NCBI GenBank assembly: GCA_017744365.1
Contig: JAGIBL010000005.1
Span: forward strand, 62,001-126,000
Origin: Nocardioidaceae bacterium
GTDB lineage: Bacteria > Actinomycetota > Actinomycetes > Propionibacteriales > Nocardioidaceae
Reading direction: 5' to 3'
Length of the DNA: 64,000 nucleotides
This document shows, piece after piece, positions 37,917 through 46,245 of the stretch; positions within the stretch are counted from its first letter, which is position 1; every line of letters starts with the position of its first letter. Made by a program: the position numbers and the translations under genes. Under the pieces are notes generated by a model. The model was not told where the DNA came from, ran no database searches, and was given only the letters and a program-made list of their open reading frames with translations.

Positions 37917-37962
37917 GACCCCTCCGCTGATCGTGTCGGTGCGGCTCTCTAGGCTCGGCGTC

Positions 37963-38685
37963 ATGACGAGAGCAGACGGACGGGCCGACGACGAGCTGCG
38001 GCAGATCAGGTTCACCCGGGGCTGGCAGGACCACCCGGCGGGCTCGGTGCTGGTCGAGTTCGGCCGGACCAAGGTGCTCTGCGCCGCCTCCGCGACGGTC
38101 GGGGTGCCGCGCTGGCGCAAGGACTCGGGCCTCGGCTGGGTCACCGCGGAGTACGCGATGCTCCCGTCGGCGACCAACACCCGCTCGGACCGCGAGTCGG
38201 TCAAGGGCCGGATCGGCGGCCGGACCCACGAGATATCCCGGTTGATCGGCCGCTCGCTGCGTGCCGCGATCGACTACAAGGCGCTCGGTGAGAACACCAT
38301 CGTGCTCGACTGCGACGTTCTCCAGGCCGACGGCGGCACCCGGACCGCGGCGATCACGGGCGCGTACGTCGCACTCGCGGACGCGGTCGCGCACCTCAAG
38401 GCGAAGGGCGCTCTGGCCGGTGAGCCGCTGGTCTCCTCGGTGGCGGCGGTCTCGGTCGGCATCATCGACGGGGTGCCGCGACTGGACCTTCCGTACGAGG
38501 AGGACGTCCGCGCCGAGACCGACATGAACGTCGTGATGACCGGAGACGGGAAGTTCATCGAGGTCCAGGGCACCGCGGAGGGTGAGCCGTTCGACCGCAA
38601 GGAGCTGGACGCGCTGCTGGCCCTGGCCGAGAAGGGCTGCGCGGACCTGACCCGGCTGCAGCAGGAGGCTCTCCTCGGTGGTTGA
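37963..38685 (+). CDS. rph: ribonuclease PH
   Basis: 240 residues from ATG 37963. Phosphorolytic 3'-5' exoribonuclease that trims tRNA precursors. Full-length, with family blocks [45 protein letters not shown], the phosphate-binding arginine region [22 protein letters not shown] (quoted in part) and [19 protein letters not shown]. It overlaps rdgB by eight bases; the rph-rdgB pair is the same as Rv1340-Rv1341 in mycobacteria. Confidence 0.96.
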   Translation: MTRADGRADDELRQIRFTRGWQDHPAGSVLVEFGRTKVLCAASATVGVPRWRKDSGLGWVTAEYAMLPSATNTRSDRESVKGRIGGRTHEISRLIGRSLRAAIDYKALGENTIVLDCDVLQADGGTRTAAITGAYVALADAVAHLKAKGALAGEPLVSSVAAVSVGIIDGVPRLDLPYEEDVRAETDMNVVMTGDGKFIEVQGTAEGEPFDRKELDALLALAEKGCADLTRLQQEALLGG

Positions 38686-39301
38686 GATCTTTCTGGCGTC
38701 GCGCAACGCCAAGAAGATCGCCGAGATGGAGCGCATCCTGGGCGCCACCCTGCCCGGGCTGCACGTGCTCGGTCTCGACGACGTGGCCGCGTACGAGGAG
38801 CCGGTCGAGGACCAGCCGGACTTCGCGGGCAACGCGCTGCTCAAGGCTCGGGCGGGCCTGGAGGCGACCGGGCTGCCCTCGCTGGCCGACGACAGCGGGC
38901 TCTGCGTGGATGCCCTCAACGGGATGCCGGGCGTGCTCTCCGCACGCTGGTCCGGCCCACCCAAGAGCGACGACCGGAACAACGCGCTGCTGCTGGCGCA
39001 GCTCGAGGACGTCCACGACGAGCGCCGCGGGGCGCAGTTCCGCTGCGCGGTCGCGCTGGTGCGCCGCGACGCCTCCGGCCAGGTCGTGGAGGACGTGGTC
39101 GAGGGCGTCATGCCCGGCCGGGTGATCCGCGAGCAGCGGGGGACCGGTGGGTTCGGGTACGACGTCGTGTTCGTGCCCGACGAGCAGGAAGGGTCCCTGA
39201 CGAGCGCGGAGATGACCGCCGAGGCGAAGGACGCGATCTCGCACCGGGGCAAGAGCCTGCGGGCGATCGCGCCGATCGTCACCGAAGCGTTCTCGGACTG
39301 A
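38678..39301 (+). CDS. rdgB: non-canonical purine NTP pyrophosphatase (RdgB/HAM1)
   Basis: 207 residues from GTG 38678. It hydrolyses ITP, dITP and XTP to the monophosphates. The signature blocks are present: [13 protein letters not shown] at the N-terminus, [12 protein letters not shown], the metal-binding [24 protein letters not shown] and [10 protein letters not shown]. Length is usual for the family. It is translationally coupled with rph. Confidence 0.96.
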   Translation: MVEIFLASRNAKKIAEMERILGATLPGLHVLGLDDVAAYEEPVEDQPDFAGNALLKARAGLEATGLPSLADDSGLCVDALNGMPGVLSARWSGPPKSDDRNNALLLAQLEDVHDERRGAQFRCAVALVRRDASGQVVEDVVEGVMPGRVIREQRGTGGFGYDVVFVPDEQEGSLTSAEMTAEAKDAISHRGKSLRAIAPIVTEAFSD

Positions 39302-39353
39302 GGTCGTCGTCCGGGCGGTCCGGGGTCATAGTGGAGCGACCCGAGGAGGACCG

Positions 39354-40193
39354 ATGGACACGATGGCGAACGAGGAGATGGCTCGGGCCTGGGACGGCGA
39401 CGAGGGCGAGGGCTGGGCGCGGGACTGGCAGCGGTACGACGATGCCGTCGCCTTCCACCACGATGCCCTGGTCCATGCGCTCGACGTGGGCGCCGGCGAG
39501 CGCGTGCTCGACGTCGGCTGCGGCAACGGCCAGCTCACCCGTCAGCTCGCGACCCGGTCCGGTGACGGCGAGGTGCGCGGGATCGACCTCTCCCAGGCGA
39601 TGCTCGAGCGGGCCCGGGGGCTCGCCGCGCTCGACGGCGTGACGAACGCGGTCTTCGAGCAGGCCGACGCCCAGACGCATCCGTTCCCGGCCGAGCGCTA
39701 CGACGTGCTGACCAGCCGGTTCGGGGTGATGTTCTTCTCCGATCCGATCGCCGCGTTCGCCAACCTGCGCGCGGCGGCCCATCCTGGGGGACGGCTCGGG
39801 ATGGTCGTCTGGCGCGGGCCCGATGCGAACGAGTGGCTGCGCCGGGTGGTCGGAGCGCTCGCGGTCGGAAGGGACCTGGCCGGCCCGCCGCTCGGCGCAC
39901 CCGGACCGTTCGGGCTTGCGGAGCGCGAACGCGTCGTCGCGGTGCTCGACGGGGCAGGCTTCACGGAGATCTCCGTCGACCCGCTCGACGGCCCGTACTG
40001 GGCCGGCCCGGACGCCGGGGACGCCACCGCGTTCTTCCGCGGCGCGGGCATCTTCCGTGGCTTCACCCAGGACCTGTCGCCGGCGCAGGTCGAGGAGGCG
40101 ATCGCCGCCCTGAGCGCGACGATGGCCGAGCACGAGACCGCCGACGGGGTCGTTTTCGACTCAGGGACCTGGCTCGTCCGCGCCCGCTGCTGA
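39354..40193 (+). CDS. class I SAM-dependent methyltransferase
   Basis: 279 residues from ATG 39354 with ribosome site GAGGAGG. SAM-binding motif I VLDVGCGNGQL (about 50-60), motif II GIDLSQAMLERA, and post-motif DVLTSRFGVMFFSD, which matches UbiE/Coq5-like and related methyltransferases. The N-terminus (ANEEMARAWDGDEGEGWARDW) and the C-terminal half (AGIFRGFTQDLSPAQVEEAI) resemble actinobacterial methyltransferases of unknown acceptor. It follows rdgB by 52 bp on the same strand. Confidence 0.85.
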   Translation: MDTMANEEMARAWDGDEGEGWARDWQRYDDAVAFHHDALVHALDVGAGERVLDVGCGNGQLTRQLATRSGDGEVRGIDLSQAMLERARGLAALDGVTNAVFEQADAQTHPFPAERYDVLTSRFGVMFFSDPIAAFANLRAAAHPGGRLGMVVWRGPDANEWLRRVVGALAVGRDLAGPPLGAPGPFGLAERERVVAVLDGAGFTEISVDPLDGPYWAGPDAGDATAFFRGAGIFRGFTQDLSPAQVEEAIAALSATMAEHETADGVVFDSGTWLVRARC

Positions 40194-40200
40194 CGTCGGT

Positions 40201-40272
40201 GCGCTCGGTGAGATTCGAACTCACACTGGACGGCACCTAAAGCCGTTGCCTCTGCCGTTGGGCTACGAGCGC
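40201..40272 (-). tRNA. tRNA with UAG anticodon (would read CUA, Leu) but short variable arm
   Basis: On the minus strand the 72-nt cloverleaf is complete: acceptor GCGCTCG/CGAGCGC (7 bp), D-arm, anticodon stem ACGGC/GCCGT with loop TTTAGGT, variable region CCAGT (5 nt) and T-arm GTGAG-TTCGAAT-CTCAC. The anticodon is UAG with U33 and G37. Bacterial tRNA-Leu species have a long variable arm; this one does not. The 3' flank is ACCG, so CCA is not encoded. The amino-acid identity is therefore uncertain. Confidence 0.8.
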
Positions 40273-40376
40273 TCGCGGTGAGTCTAGGGGGCGGTCAGCC
40301 GGCGGAGACTACGACGGCTGGGCCGGGGAGGTCGCGGGCGAAATCCTGATCGTCCCGCCGTCATCGTGATCCACCC

Positions 40377-40561
40377 CGAGACGTCCCATCTGAAAGCCCG
40401 ATCAGCGCCGAGACGTCCCATCTGAAAGCCCGATCAGCGCCGAGACGTCTCATCTGAAAGTCCAGCACGCTGCGCGTCTTTCATCTGCGACGCCTCGACG
40501 AGCCAGCGTCTTTCATGTGCGACGCGTCGGCGGGGTGGAGGCTTTCAGATGCGACGCCTCG
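40377..40561. repeat. six-copy short repeat array, three direct and three inverted
   Basis: Two exact 32-bp tandem copies at 40377-40408 and 40409-40440, a third truncated copy at 40441-40460, all sharing the core CGAGACGTCCCATCTGAAAG. Three inverted, diverged copies with the core CTTTCANNTGCGACGC follow at 40478-40497, 40510-40529 and 40542-40561. Direct and inverted groups can fold onto each other. The block ends five bases before the bcp stop codon and lies between bcp and the tRNA, both on the minus strand. No coding capacity is seen in 40273-40565; the rest of that gap (40273-40376) should hold the tRNA promoter. Confidence 0.8.
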
Positions 40562-40565
40562 GGGG

Positions 40566-41036
40566 TCAGGCGTCCAGGCCGAGGTCCCGGCGCAGCTTGG
40601 CCACGTGCCCGGTCGCCTTCACGTTGTACTGCGCGACCTCGATGCGGCCGTCCTCGCCGACCACGAAGGTCGAGCGGATGACGCCCTCGACGAGCTTGCC
40701 GTACAGCTTCTTCTCGCCGTACGCCCCGTAGGCCTGCATCACCGAACGGTCGGCGTCCGAGGCGAGCGTGATGGTCAGCCCGTCGCGCTCGCGGAACTTG
40801 GCCAGCTTCTCCGGCTTGTCCGGGGAGATCCCGACGACCGTGTAGCCGTGCGCCTTGAGCGAGTCGAGGGAGTCGGTGAAGTCGCAGGCCTGCTTGGTGC
40901 AGCCCGGGGTCATCGCCGCCGGGTAGAAGTAGACGATCACCTTGCCGCCGCGCAGGTCGGCGAGGTGCACCTTGCCACCGTCGTCGGTCGGGAGATCGAA
41001 GTCCGGGGCAGCGTCACCGGGGGAGAGACGAGTCAT
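40566..41036 (-). CDS. bcp: thioredoxin-dependent thiol peroxidase (peroxiredoxin Q/Bcp)
   Basis: 156 residues from ATG 41036 (GTG 41042 adds two residues). Reduces hydroperoxides in the cytoplasm. The active-site block is YFYPAAMTPGCTKQACDF with peroxidatic Cys and, five residues later, the resolving Cys (CxxxxC), typical of the Bcp alpha-type enzymes. GISPDKPEKLAKF and RSTFVVGEDGRI complete the family pattern. The stop lies immediately beside the repeat array. Confidence 0.95.
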   Translation of the reverse strand: MTRLSPGDAAPDFDLPTDDGGKVHLADLRGGKVIVYFYPAAMTPGCTKQACDFTDSLDSLKAHGYTVVGISPDKPEKLAKFRERDGLTITLASDADRSVMQAYGAYGEKKLYGKLVEGVIRSTFVVGEDGRIEVAQYNVKATGHVAKLRRDLGLDA

Positions 41037-41096
41037 GACCACACGGTAACGTTGCGCGGGTCGGAACCGCCGGTCGGCACAAGACGAGGAGTGGGC

Positions 41097-41342
41097 GTGG
41101 CAGACAGGAACCTGGGCGCGATCGAGAACGACATCGAGGCGACCCGTGCACGGCTCGCCTCGACCATCGACGAGCTCGTCTACCGGACCAGCCCCAAGAC
41201 CATCGCCAAGCGCGAGGTCAACGCCGTCAAGGCGTACTTCGTCGGCCCGGAGGGCCCGCGCACCGACAACATCGTCAAGGTGGTCGGTGGCGTCGTCGGC
41301 GCGATCGTCGTTCTCGGCCTGATCCGCAAGATCACCAGGTGA
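41097..41342 (+). CDS. DUF3618 domain protein, single membrane helix
   Basis: 81 residues from GTG 41097, six bases after GAGGA (GTG 41091 is an alternative). It has the DUF3618 mark IENDIEATRARLASTIDELVYRTSPK (in part) followed by a basic stretch, and one C-terminal membrane helix (VVGGVVGAIVVLGLI). In actinobacteria this small protein is usually beside bcp and a GroES-like gene, as here. It probably associates with the membrane through its helix; its role is unknown. The stop overlaps the next start in GTGA. Confidence 0.85.
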   Translation: MADRNLGAIENDIEATRARLASTIDELVYRTSPKTIAKREVNAVKAYFVGPEGPRTDNIVKVVGGVVGAIVVLGLIRKITR

Positions 41343-41698
41343 CCAAGCGCTCCACCGCGTCCGCGCCGGACGCCTCGGGTGAGAAGACGCCCATCCGGAT
41401 GCTGCACGACCGGGTCCTGGTCGCGCTCGACAAGGAGTCCGGCGAGCGGAAGTCCAGCGGCGGCATCCTGATCCCGGCCACTGCCGCCATGGGTGGCAAG
41501 CGGCTGTCCTGGTGCCGCGTGGTCGCGGTCGGCTCGCTGGTCCGCTCCGTCGAGGTCGACGACCGGGTCCTCTTCGACCCGGAGGAGAAGGCTGAGGTCG
41601 AGGTCCACGGCGAGCTCTACATCGTGCTGCGGGAGCGGGACATCCACGCGGTCGCCGCCGACCGGCTCGGCGACAGCCCGACCGGGCTGTACCTCTAG
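41339..41698 (+). CDS. GroES-like co-chaperonin family protein
   Basis: 119 residues from GTG 41339. The GroES fold is clear: IRMLHDRVLVALDKESGERKSSGGILIPATA (in part) with the mobile-loop region, and a C-terminal barrel half ELYIVLRERDIHAV. It differs from canonical GroES by an N-terminal extension of about 18 residues, an altered mobile loop (GGKRLSWCRVVAVG) and a C-terminal tail. No GroEL gene is near. It is best seen as a GroES paralog with its own role, co-translated with the DUF3618 protein. Confidence 0.85.
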   Translation: MTKRSTASAPDASGEKTPIRMLHDRVLVALDKESGERKSSGGILIPATAAMGGKRLSWCRVVAVGSLVRSVEVDDRVLFDPEEKAEVEVHGELYIVLRERDIHAVAADRLGDSPTGLYL

Positions 41699-41702
41699 TC
41701 CC

Positions 41703-43748
41703 TCAGACGCTCGCCGTCACCGTCGACGACGCCAGCGGCAGCTCGACCCGGAAGGTCGACCCGGCGCCCTCGGCCGAGGTCCCGGTGATGGTGCCGCCGT
41801 GCAGCTCCGTGATCGCCTTCGCGATCGACAGGCCCAGGCCGCTGCCCGGGACCGCGTGCACGTGTGCGTGGTCGGTCCGGAAGAACCGGCCGAACAGCCG
41901 GGCCTGGTCCTTGGGGGCGATCCCGATGCCGGTGTCGCGGACCTCGAGCACGACCCGGCCGTCCTCGGGAGTGCAGATCTCCACGGTGATCCGACCGCCG
42001 TCCGGCGTGAACTTCACCGCGTTCGTGGTCAGGTTGATGACCAGGCGCTCGAGCTCGCTCGGGTCGCCGACGACGCGCAGCGGACCCGGGGGGAGCCGGA
42101 CGTCGAGGAGCAGGTCCCGGTGCCGCATCGTCGGCCGCACGATCTCCAGCGCCCGCTCGGTGACCATGAGCATGTCGACGACGTCGTTGCGCCGGCGGCC
42201 GTCCATGTTCTCCAGGCTGGACAGGGTGAGCAGGTCGTCGATGAGGGTGAGCAGCCGGCGGCTGTTCTGGTCGATGCGCGTCATCGCGTCGTGCTGCTCG
42301 GGGCTGGGATCGCCGTACATGCCGTCCTGGAGCAGCTCGAGGTAGCCCACGATGTTGGTGATCGGGGTGCGCAGCTCGTGGCTGACCGAGGAGATGAAGA
42401 TGTCCTTGACCTGGTCCACCTCGGTGAGCCGCTTGACCGCCCGGCGCTCGGTGTCCAGGGCCTTCTCCAGCGCCTGGCGGGCGTGGATGCGGTCGGTGAT
42501 GTCGTCCCCGGTGGCGACGTAGCCGGTCAGCCGGCCGGCGTCGTCGGTGACCGGGCTCAGGATCGTGGACAGGGTCCGCTCGGTGCCGTCCTTGCGGACG
42601 AACTGCCACTCGCGCGCGGTGCCGGGCTCGAGGGTGGCGCTGGCCCGGACGACGGACACGTACGTCGGATCGACATCGAGCTCGCGGGCATGCCGGGCGA
42701 GCTCGGCGTCGGTATGGAACATCCGGGTGGACTGCCCGAACACCTCGGCCGCGGTGTAGCCCAGGATCGCCTCCGCCGACGGGCTGAACAGCGTGATCCT
42801 GCCCAGGTCGTCGGTGCCGATGATCGCGATGCCGCGCGCGCTCTGCACCAGTCGCTCGGTACGGGCCCGCTCGCGCATCACCTGGTCGGCGCTGCGCCGC
42901 TGCATCGCCACCGCCATCGCGAACGGGATCGTCACCATCGCACAGGCGATCAGGAAGACCTGCTGGGGCAGGTGCTCGAACTCGGGGTCGAGCCGCATCA
43001 GGTGCGGGTCGGAGAAGGGACCGAGCCCGGAGGCGGTCAGCGTCGTGGAGAGGACGGCGACGGCCGCCAGCTGGGTCATGGCCTCGCGCATCGGCGCCCG
43101 GTAGGCGACCCAGGCCAGCGGCGGGATCACGATGAACGCGAGGCTGGGGACTTCTCGGGTGGTGAAGGCCAGCACGCACGCGCCCAGGGTGAACAGCCAG
43201 GCGCCCACCCGCTCGAGGTTGCCGTAGCCCTCGCGCCGCAGCGGCGGGTCACGGAACAGCCCGAGCAGCACCGCCTGGCTGGCCAGGTGGGTGACGAAGA
43301 CCGCGACCGCGACCTCCCACGGCGTCCCGAACCCGGTCAGCGCCGAGGTCCCGGAGAACATCGCCGCGGCGACGACCGCGCCGAGCATGCAGGCCAGGGC
43401 GAAGCGGCCCAGGTCGCTGATGTCGAGCAGCCGCATCCGTCGGCCGGGACCGGCGACCAGGACCTGCCGCGCGATCACCGCCTCGACCGCGACCGCGATG
43501 CCGTAGCCGGCCGAGACGGCGGCCGGGTAGCCGGCGGCGACGAAGGTGACGAACGCGAGCGTGGGCAGCAGCGCGGCGACGTACGGGACCATCCGGCGAC
43601 GCGCCATGATCAGCGCTCCGGACGCCAGGCCGATCGGCCACATGTAGCCGATGTGCGTGCCCGGGGGAGCCGTCGTGGTGGACCCGAGGCCGAACCCGAG
43701 GGTGAGCAGCAGCACGAGCGCGACGCGCAGCACGACGCTCCTGCTCAT
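41703..43748 (-). CDS. membrane histidine kinase with MASE1-like sensor and PAS domain
   Basis: 681 residues from ATG 43748 (GGGGAG upstream). Residues 1-285 hold about eight membrane helices in a MASE1-like arrangement (WPIGLASGALIMARRR, then FGTPWEVAVAVFVTHLASQ). A PAS domain follows (about 305-425: AIIGTDDLGRITLFSPSAEAILGY), with a PAC part (EWQFVRKDGTERTL). HisKA contains the H-box SSVSHELRTPITNIVGYL, in part; the ATPase domain has NLTTNAVKFTPDGG, DTGIGIAPKDQARLFGRF and GSGLGLSIAKAI. No response regulator is adjacent, so it is an orphan kinase. It stops three bases from the convergent GroES-like gene. Confidence 0.9.
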   Translation of the reverse strand: MSRSVVLRVALVLLLTLGFGLGSTTTAPPGTHIGYMWPIGLASGALIMARRRMVPYVAALLPTLAFVTFVAAGYPAAVSAGYGIAVAVEAVIARQVLVAGPGRRMRLLDISDLGRFALACMLGAVVAAAMFSGTSALTGFGTPWEVAVAVFVTHLASQAVLLGLFRDPPLRREGYGNLERVGAWLFTLGACVLAFTTREVPSLAFIVIPPLAWVAYRAPMREAMTQLAAVAVLSTTLTASGLGPFSDPHLMRLDPEFEHLPQQVFLIACAMVTIPFAMAVAMQRRSADQVMRERARTERLVQSARGIAIIGTDDLGRITLFSPSAEAILGYTAAEVFGQSTRMFHTDAELARHARELDVDPTYVSVVRASATLEPGTAREWQFVRKDGTERTLSTILSPVTDDAGRLTGYVATGDDITDRIHARQALEKALDTERRAVKRLTEVDQVKDIFISSVSHELRTPITNIVGYLELLQDGMYGDPSPEQHDAMTRIDQNSRRLLTLIDDLLTLSSLENMDGRRRNDVVDMLMVTERALEIVRPTMRHRDLLLDVRLPPGPLRVVGDPSELERLVINLTTNAVKFTPDGGRITVEICTPEDGRVVLEVRDTGIGIAPKDQARLFGRFFRTDHAHVHAVPGSGLGLSIAKAITELHGGTITGTSAEGAGSTFRVELPLASSTVTASV

Positions 43749-43843
43749 CAGGCTCCCCACGGTCAGATGTCGGAAAACACTAGCCGCGCGAGGGGCCGGG
43801 TGGAGCAGCGACGCACCTGGCCCGCGCGGCCATACTGGCGATC

Positions 43844-44563
43844 ATGGCACTCGGAACCGGCGTCGGTCTGGCATCTCGCGGTTTCCAGTCCTTCTCGGCC
43901 GAGCACCTCGTGATCCTCGCGGTGTTCGCGCTCGGCGTGGTGGCCTTCGCGGTGGCCGGGGTCCGCCTGCGCGGCACCGAGGCCGGCACCCGGTTCACCC
44001 GGGCCTTCGCGGTCACGATCCCGGTGTTCACCGTGCCCTTCCAGGTCCTGCAGCTGCTGCCCGGGGACTTCGGCCTGGGAACCTCGCTGCCGCTGCAGAT
44101 CTGCGACCTGTCCTGGATGGTCGCTGTCTACGCGCTGTGGACCCGGGACCGGCTGGCGGTGGCGCTGCTCTACTTCTGGGGCCTGACCCTGACGGTGCAG
44201 GCGATCGTGACGCCGTCGCTGGACCAGACCTTCCCGGACCCCCGCTGGTTCATGTTCTGGGGGATGCACCTGCTGACCGTGTGGGCCTCGGTGCACCTGG
44301 TCGCGGCGGTGGGCGGACCGGACTGGGCCGGATTCCGCTTCACCGTCGCGGTGACCGCGGTCTGGGCGGTGCTGGTCATGGTCTTCAACGCCCTCACCGA
44401 CACCAACTACGGCTACCTGAACCGGAAGCCTGACACCGCCTCGCTGCTCGACGTGCTCGGGCCGTGGCCCCTGTACGTCGCGGTGGAGGTGGTGATCCTG
44501 GTGGCGGTGTGGGCGCTGATGACCTGGCCCTGGCAGCGTGCTGCCGAGCCCCGGGCGCTCTGA
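43844..44563 (+). CDS. TIGR02206/YwaF-like integral membrane protein
   Basis: 239 residues, seven or so membrane helices. Matches the YwaF-like family through the HLVILAVFALGVVAF first helix, LPLQICDLSWMVAVYALW, TPSLDQTFPDPRWFMFWGMHLL and DTNYGYLNRKPDTASLLDVLGPWPLYV, in part. The conserved polar residues (Gln and Asp in LQICD, His in MHLL, and NYGYLNRKP) would lie in or near the membrane. The function of the family is unknown. Its stop codon is five bases from that of the LPNTG protein, which converges on it. Confidence 0.88.
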   Translation: MALGTGVGLASRGFQSFSAEHLVILAVFALGVVAFAVAGVRLRGTEAGTRFTRAFAVTIPVFTVPFQVLQLLPGDFGLGTSLPLQICDLSWMVAVYALWTRDRLAVALLYFWGLTLTVQAIVTPSLDQTFPDPRWFMFWGMHLLTVWASVHLVAAVGGPDWAGFRFTVAVTAVWAVLVMVFNALTDTNYGYLNRKPDTASLLDVLGPWPLYVAVEVVILVAVWALMTWPWQRAAEPRAL

Positions 44564-44568
44564 CGCGC

Positions 44569-45834
44569 TCAGAGCACCCGTCGCCGGGACGCCCGGACCA
44601 GCACCGCGCCGAACGCGATGGTGGCCAGTCCGGCCGGAGCCATCCAGCCGGGCACGCCGCCGGTGTTCGGCAGCACGGTGGCCGCGTCGGTCGCCTCGGC
44701 CGGCGAGACCTCGGCGCCCGGCTCGGGTGCGGCCTGCGGACCCGCGGCGTCGCCGCCCTCGGTGGTGCCGTCGGGGGCGGCCGGGTCGATGACCGGGTCG
44801 CCGGGACCCGCGACGGGGCAGTCCTCGGTCGCCGGCAGCGCGGGGGAGACCAGCACCTCGTCGACCGAGCCGGGCATCACGAGCTCCTGGTGCTCCGGTA
44901 CGTCGACCACGGTCACGGCCGACTCCTCGATGGTCGTCCAGCCGTCGCCGTCGGGCGCTGCGGCCGTGGCCTCCGGGGTCTCCTCGTGGGTGGCGCCGGA
45001 CTGACGGCTCTCGCCGGTCGCGGTCCAGCCGTCCGGGAGGAGCGCGGCCCAGACCGTCTCGACGACGGCGTCGACGTGCCGCGTGGCCTTCAGCACCCAC
45101 CCGGCGCCGGCCGGTGCCTCGCCCGCGGTGGTCTGGTTCTCGGTGCTCGAGTCGCCCGGCCGGCTGTCGACCGGACCGGTCCAGGAGCCGCCCGGGGACG
45201 AGGTCGCCCACTGCGACTCGACGTGCGCGACCTCGGGGACCGCCGGAGTGCCGGGCGTGGCCGGTACGTCGACGACCCAGCGCTGCTCGGTGACCGCGGG
45301 AGTGACCTCGCGCTCGCGGTGGTTGCCGGTCTTCACCCAGCCGTTGCCCTCGCCGTTCTGGGCGCCCCAGTCCGGGCGCTCCCAGCGGAGCTTGCCGGTG
45401 TTCTGGTGCTGGTACTCGTCCTCGGCCACCGTCACCGCCGGGCTGAGCACGACCGTCTCGTGGTGGCCGACCTCGGGGGTGCCCGGGACGGCCGGCACGG
45501 CGGCCTGGTCGACCACGGTGCGGTGGAACAGGTACTCGGTGGGACCGGCGACCTCGCGGGTCCAGTCGCTCTCGTCGTACGCCGCGCTGACCACGCGGCC
45601 GTACTCGTGCTCGTAGGAAGCCACGTCGCGCTGCCAGCGCCAGGCGGTGTGCGTCAGTGCCGGGACCGTCCGGAACACCGGGTCGGTGACGACGGTCTGG
45701 TAGACGGCGTCGACGGCGGGGGAGCCGCAGGGCCTGTCGTCGCCCTCGGCCGCGAAGGCGGGACCGGCGAAGGTGAAGCTGGCGCCGACCGCCAGCGCGG
45801 CCAGGCCGCCGGTGAGGAATCGCGGGTAGGACAT
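44569..45834 (-). CDS. cell-wall anchored surface protein with LPNTG signal
   Basis: 421 residues from ATG 45834 (AAAGAGG six bases upstream). Signal peptide 1-29 (ending PAFAAE). The mature region is made of imperfect units with the motif VPAxPGTPxVxEV/GH followed by Trp-rich stretches (GKLRWERPDW, GNGWVKTGN, GSWTGPVDS, DGWTATGES), then an acidic Pro/Ala-rich spacer (about 330-385). The C-terminus is VLPNTGGVPGW, a membrane helix and RASRRRVL, a canonical signal for a housekeeping sortase. It is not linked to the pilus genes and has no enzyme motif. It is most likely a structural or adhesive wall protein. Confidence 0.85.
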   Translation of the reverse strand: MSYPRFLTGGLAALAVGASFTFAGPAFAAEGDDRPCGSPAVDAVYQTVVTDPVFRTVPALTHTAWRWQRDVASYEHEYGRVVSAAYDESDWTREVAGPTEYLFHRTVVDQAAVPAVPGTPEVGHHETVVLSPAVTVAEDEYQHQNTGKLRWERPDWGAQNGEGNGWVKTGNHREREVTPAVTEQRWVVDVPATPGTPAVPEVAHVESQWATSSPGGSWTGPVDSRPGDSSTENQTTAGEAPAGAGWVLKATRHVDAVVETVWAALLPDGWTATGESRQSGATHEETPEATAAAPDGDGWTTIEESAVTVVDVPEHQELVMPGSVDEVLVSPALPATEDCPVAGPGDPVIDPAAPDGTTEGGDAAGPQAAPEPGAEVSPAEATDAATVLPNTGGVPGWMAPAGLATIAFGAVLVRASRRRVL

Positions 45835-46064
45835 CGTGGGCCTCTTTCAATCGTCTCCGTGGTGCTGTGGGAAACGAGAGTGAGAGGTCGGACGTTATGG
45901 GGCAAAACGTCCCGAAGGTGCGGTCTAGTCCATATCCAGATACATCATGAAATAAGGGGATTTGAGCCCTCGGCTTCACGCTCAGTCGGGCGTGCGAGTG
46001 GTCTAGACGGATGGGACTAGTGTTACGAGACGCCAGAAGTGCAAGGAGTGTCGGAAATGAAAAC
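45835..46064. other. AT-richer intergenic region upstream of the LPNTG gene
   Basis: 230 bp without a gene, clearly less GC-rich than its surroundings (for example ATATCCAGATACATCATGAA near 45931-45950). It must contain the minus-strand promoter for the surface protein gene. No recognisable RNA gene or mobile-element end was seen in it. Confidence 0.5.
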
Positions 46065-46093
46065 AGGCCGGGATCGTTTTCCGATCCCGACCT
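46065..46093 (-). terminator. rho-independent terminator of tRNA-Lys
   Basis: Twelve-base-pair stem with one G-U (arms 46065-46076 and 46082-46093), 5-base loop GAAAA on the minus strand, followed there by TGTTTTCATTT. It begins seven bases after the tRNA 3' end. Confidence 0.92.
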
Positions 46094-46099
46094 GGTCGG

Positions 46100-46172
<73 letters not shown>

Positions 46173-46245
46173 GTGCTTGAAGCGAAGGAAACATTACCAG
46201 CCGGGGGCCGCCAGACGAAAATCGGGGCCGCCCTCAGCGCCGTGC

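Noticed and set aside
35596-39282. Minus-strand open frame of about 1,230 codons
   Set aside because: It runs across ABC permease, a terminator, the DUF5995-like gene and rph/rdgB; only the shadow of these genes is seen.
40377-40561. CRISPR array
   Set aside because: The tandem copies abut with no unique spacers, the rest are inverted, and no cas genes are near.
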